Shown here piece after piece: positions 62,752 through 64,000 of a stretch of DNA of 64,000 nucleotides (its first letter is position 1; the number at the start of each line of letters is the position of its first letter). The DNA lies in contig CAMBFI010000013.1 of NCBI GenBank assembly GCA_945865935.1, forward strand, positions 1 through 64,000, read 5' to 3'. The translations under genes were made by a program, and so were the position numbers. The notes below the pieces were generated by a model. It was not told the origin of the DNA. It saw only the letters and a program-made list of their open reading frames with translations, and made no database searches. This stretch comes from Bordetella parapertussis (lineage in GTDB: Bacteria; Pseudomonadota; Gammaproteobacteria; Burkholderiales; Burkholderiaceae_B).

Positions 62752-63213
62752 ATGAGTGAAACTAAGCTATTAGGCGCGGGATATATCTGGCAGGAATTGG
62801 CCGTTGGACAACGATTTCGAACCTTCCGTCGCACCATTACCGAGACCGACATTGTCAATTTCATTAGCGTCACAGGGATGCTTGAGACTATTTTTATCGA
62901 CGCCACCTTCTCGCACGGAGCAATGAAGGGCCGCCCCGTACCTGGCGGACTCACCTACGGACTGATCGAGGGGCTGTTAATGCAGGGGATGGTACAGGGC
63001 ACGGGCTTGGCGTTGTTAGAGGTGCATAAAAAGATCTTGCAGCCCGTCATCGCAGGCGACACCGTTTGGGCTGAAGTCGAGGTCACGGCAATACGGCCGA
63101 CGTCTAAACACAACAGAGCGGTCGTGACGTCACGCGTGGATGTGAAAAATCAAAACAATGTGGATGTGATGACCTACACGGCCGTCAGAATGCTAGCGGG
63201 CGAGCACCACTAG
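62752..63213 (+). CDS. MaoC-like hot-dog-fold protein
   Basis: Member of the MaoC hydratase family. The 153-residue protein starts MSETKLLGAGYIWQELAVGQRF, with TITETDIVNFISVTG, then SHGAMKGRPVPGG. In active R-specific hydratases a motif like GDFNPLHVD supplies Asp and His; here the same place reads GMLETIFID, so the usual dyad is missing. A shared regulatory region with the acyl-CoA dehydrogenases suggests a role in the same acyl-CoA pathway. The ATG at 62752 has AAGGATA upstream. Confidence 0.75.
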   Translation: MSETKLLGAGYIWQELAVGQRFRTFRRTITETDIVNFISVTGMLETIFIDATFSHGAMKGRPVPGGLTYGLIEGLLMQGMVQGTGLALLEVHKKILQPVIAGDTVWAEVEVTAIRPTSKHNRAVVTSRVDVKNQNNVDVMTYTAVRMLAGEHH

Positions 63214-63221
63214 CCGTGCGT

Positions 63222-63449
63222 TTATTCCAAGTCTCTGACCGGAGCCATGAAAAACGTCAGCGCACTGGACGCGGCAGCGACTAGCCAAAAAAAGAAAAAA
63301 CCTGCCGCATATAGAACATCACGCTCTAGCCGGATATAGCCAAAAATGGCCACATCCAAAGGGTCAACGAGCGCAAAGACTACTGCACTCGCTGCGCCGG
63401 CTATCAAGAAAGATGGCCATAAAATCCACATCAGGGCTCGCCCTTTCAT
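63222..63449 (-). CDS. Small two-helix membrane protein near ccoG/fixH
   Basis: I do not recognise a named family. The 75-residue protein has two membrane segments (LMWILWPSFLIAGAASAVVFALV and VLYAAGFFFFWLVAAASSALTFFM). Similar small proteins follow ccoG and fixH in Burkholderiales cbb3-oxidase clusters, in my recollection. It starts 12 bp after the FixH-like gene on the same strand and is probably co-transcribed. A role in cbb3 oxidase assembly is inference from position only. Confidence 0.65.
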   Translation of the reverse strand: MKGRALMWILWPSFLIAGAASAVVFALVDPLDVAIFGYIRLERDVLYAAGFFFFWLVAAASSALTFFMAPVRDLE

Positions 63450-63461
63450 GGCAGTCTCCCG

Positions 63462-63701
63462 TCAACGTGCTTGCGTGACCGGCGGCGTACCGGACGTTTG
63501 CTCAACCACCAGGCCGCGCTTCATCCCGCCATCGACAATCGCCTGATCCCCAAAGCTCGTAAACGCTAAGGTAATGGTGATCACACACCCCACGATTGCG
63601 AGAGCCGGTCCAGCCATCAATAACCACGGCCAACGCTCGCGCCACCAAGGCGTCGCCACCAGCGGCTCATTCGAGAAAGTCAATCCATTGCTAGGCTGCA
63701 T
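63462..63701 (-). CDS. Short FixH-like protein
   Basis: FixH-type proteins help assemble the cbb3 oxidase. This one has 79 residues: the WWRERWPWLLMAGPALAIVGCVITITLAF opening with one membrane segment is FixH-like, but the usual periplasmic domain of 150-170-residue FixH is missing, and the usual DxYYKxGL motif reads DGGMKRGL. It lies 9 bp after ccoG. Short FixH forms occur in the group, so it may be normal here. Confidence 0.65.
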   Translation of the reverse strand: MQPSNGLTFSNEPLVATPWWRERWPWLLMAGPALAIVGCVITITLAFTSFGDQAIVDGGMKRGLVVEQTSGTPPVTQAR

Positions 63702-63710
63702 TGTGATTCC

Positions 63711-64000
63711 TTAATTAGGGACAATAAAACTCGATTTTTCACGAATTTCTGTCAAGAGTTTTCCTTCAGGAGTCGTAGACTTTGTGACGAAGGTGATGGG
63801 ATGGGGACCAGATGACATCGCCCCTAAAGGAGCACGCACCACGACGGCAACAATACGATTCGACGCACTAGGGATTTCAACCGTTGTGCTTGACGCAGTG
63901 CCATCAACGATTTTTAACGCAAGCCCTGGCGCACCCTCAACGCTGAGTGTTAAGTGCAAAGAATCCTCGGAAGCGTTTAGCATCTGCAAACGGTAAACGT
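63711..64000 (-). CDS. ccoG: CcoG (FixG) C-terminal part, cut by window edge
   Basis: CcoG is a membrane iron-sulfur protein that reduces copper for cbb3 oxidase assembly. Only the C-terminal immunoglobulin-like domain is in the window. The frame is open to base 64000 and reads VYRLQMLNASE at the edge, a typical CcoG segment (NxYRLQIMNxxE), then a beta-rich domain to the stop. The TTG at 63989 is not a true start. The membrane and 4Fe-4S parts lie outside. Confidence 0.88.
   Translation of the reverse strand, partial: VYRLQMLNASEDSLHLTLSVEGAPGLALKIVDGTASSTTVEIPSASNRIVAVVVRAPLGAMSSGPHPITFVTKSTTPEGKLLTEIREKSSFIVPN

Overview
The window looks like chromosomal DNA of a betaproteobacterium in the order Burkholderiales, most likely of the Alcaligenaceae (Bordetella/Achromobacter relatives). 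The reasons are the gene order ndk-rlmN-rodZ-ispG-hisS-yfgM-bamB-der-hisC-hfq-hflX-hflK-hflC-hisZ-purA, the use of HisZ, and the ccoG/fixH and FNR region at the right end. Placement rests on gene order and protein resemblance only; no database was searched. Gene density is very high. I see no rRNA, tRNA, CRISPR array, transposase or integrase.

Layout. 1-14.8 kb: a long minus-strand housekeeping block from ndk to purA (nucleotide metabolism, rRNA/tRNA modification, isoprenoid and histidine synthesis, ribosome assembly, outer-membrane assembly, Hfq and HflXKC). 14.9-22.6 kb: valS (plus) converges on rpsP-rimM-trmD, followed by tusA and alaS (minus). 22.7-31.3 kb: eight tightly packed minus-strand genes for a type IVb pilus of the plasmid R64/TCP type (pilL-like, N, O, P, Q, R, S, V). 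31.4-38.3 kb: an orphan sugar/glycerol-phosphate-type binding protein, a ferredoxin-reductase-like protein and parC/parE. 38.3-47.3 kb: trxA, rho, a giant AsmA-like protein (yhdP family), glnE and queH. 47.3-50.8 kb: a NaxD/HpnK-type deacetylase overlapping an ArnC/GtrB-type glycosyltransferase, a DMT exporter and an Asp/Glu/hydantoin-type racemase. 51.2-56.9 kb: a complete five-gene peptide-type (Dpp/Opp) ABC importer. 56.9-64 kb: clpB, an FNR-type regulator, two acyl-CoA dehydrogenases, a MaoC-fold protein and the end of a cco (cbb3 oxidase) maturation cluster.

The most notable findings are: (1) the chromosomal type IVb pilus operon, which keeps a PilV tip-adhesin gene but shows no shufflon, recombinase, prepilin peptidase or lytic transglycosylase; (2) an exact sigma-54 promoter in front of the peptide importer, with two or three tandem NtrC-like sites about 120 bp upstream that also overlap the promoter region of the divergent racemase, suggesting a nitrogen-scavenging regulon; (3) a perfect FNR box in front of fnr and a sigma-32-like promoter in front of clpB, back to back; (4) a glycosyltransferase/deacetylase pair like those that make undecaprenyl-phosphate-hexosamine for lipid A decoration; (5) a heteromer-like acyl-CoA dehydrogenase pair beside a MaoC-fold protein that lacks the usual Asp/His dyad. 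Six convergent gene pairs meet with almost no space or overlap.
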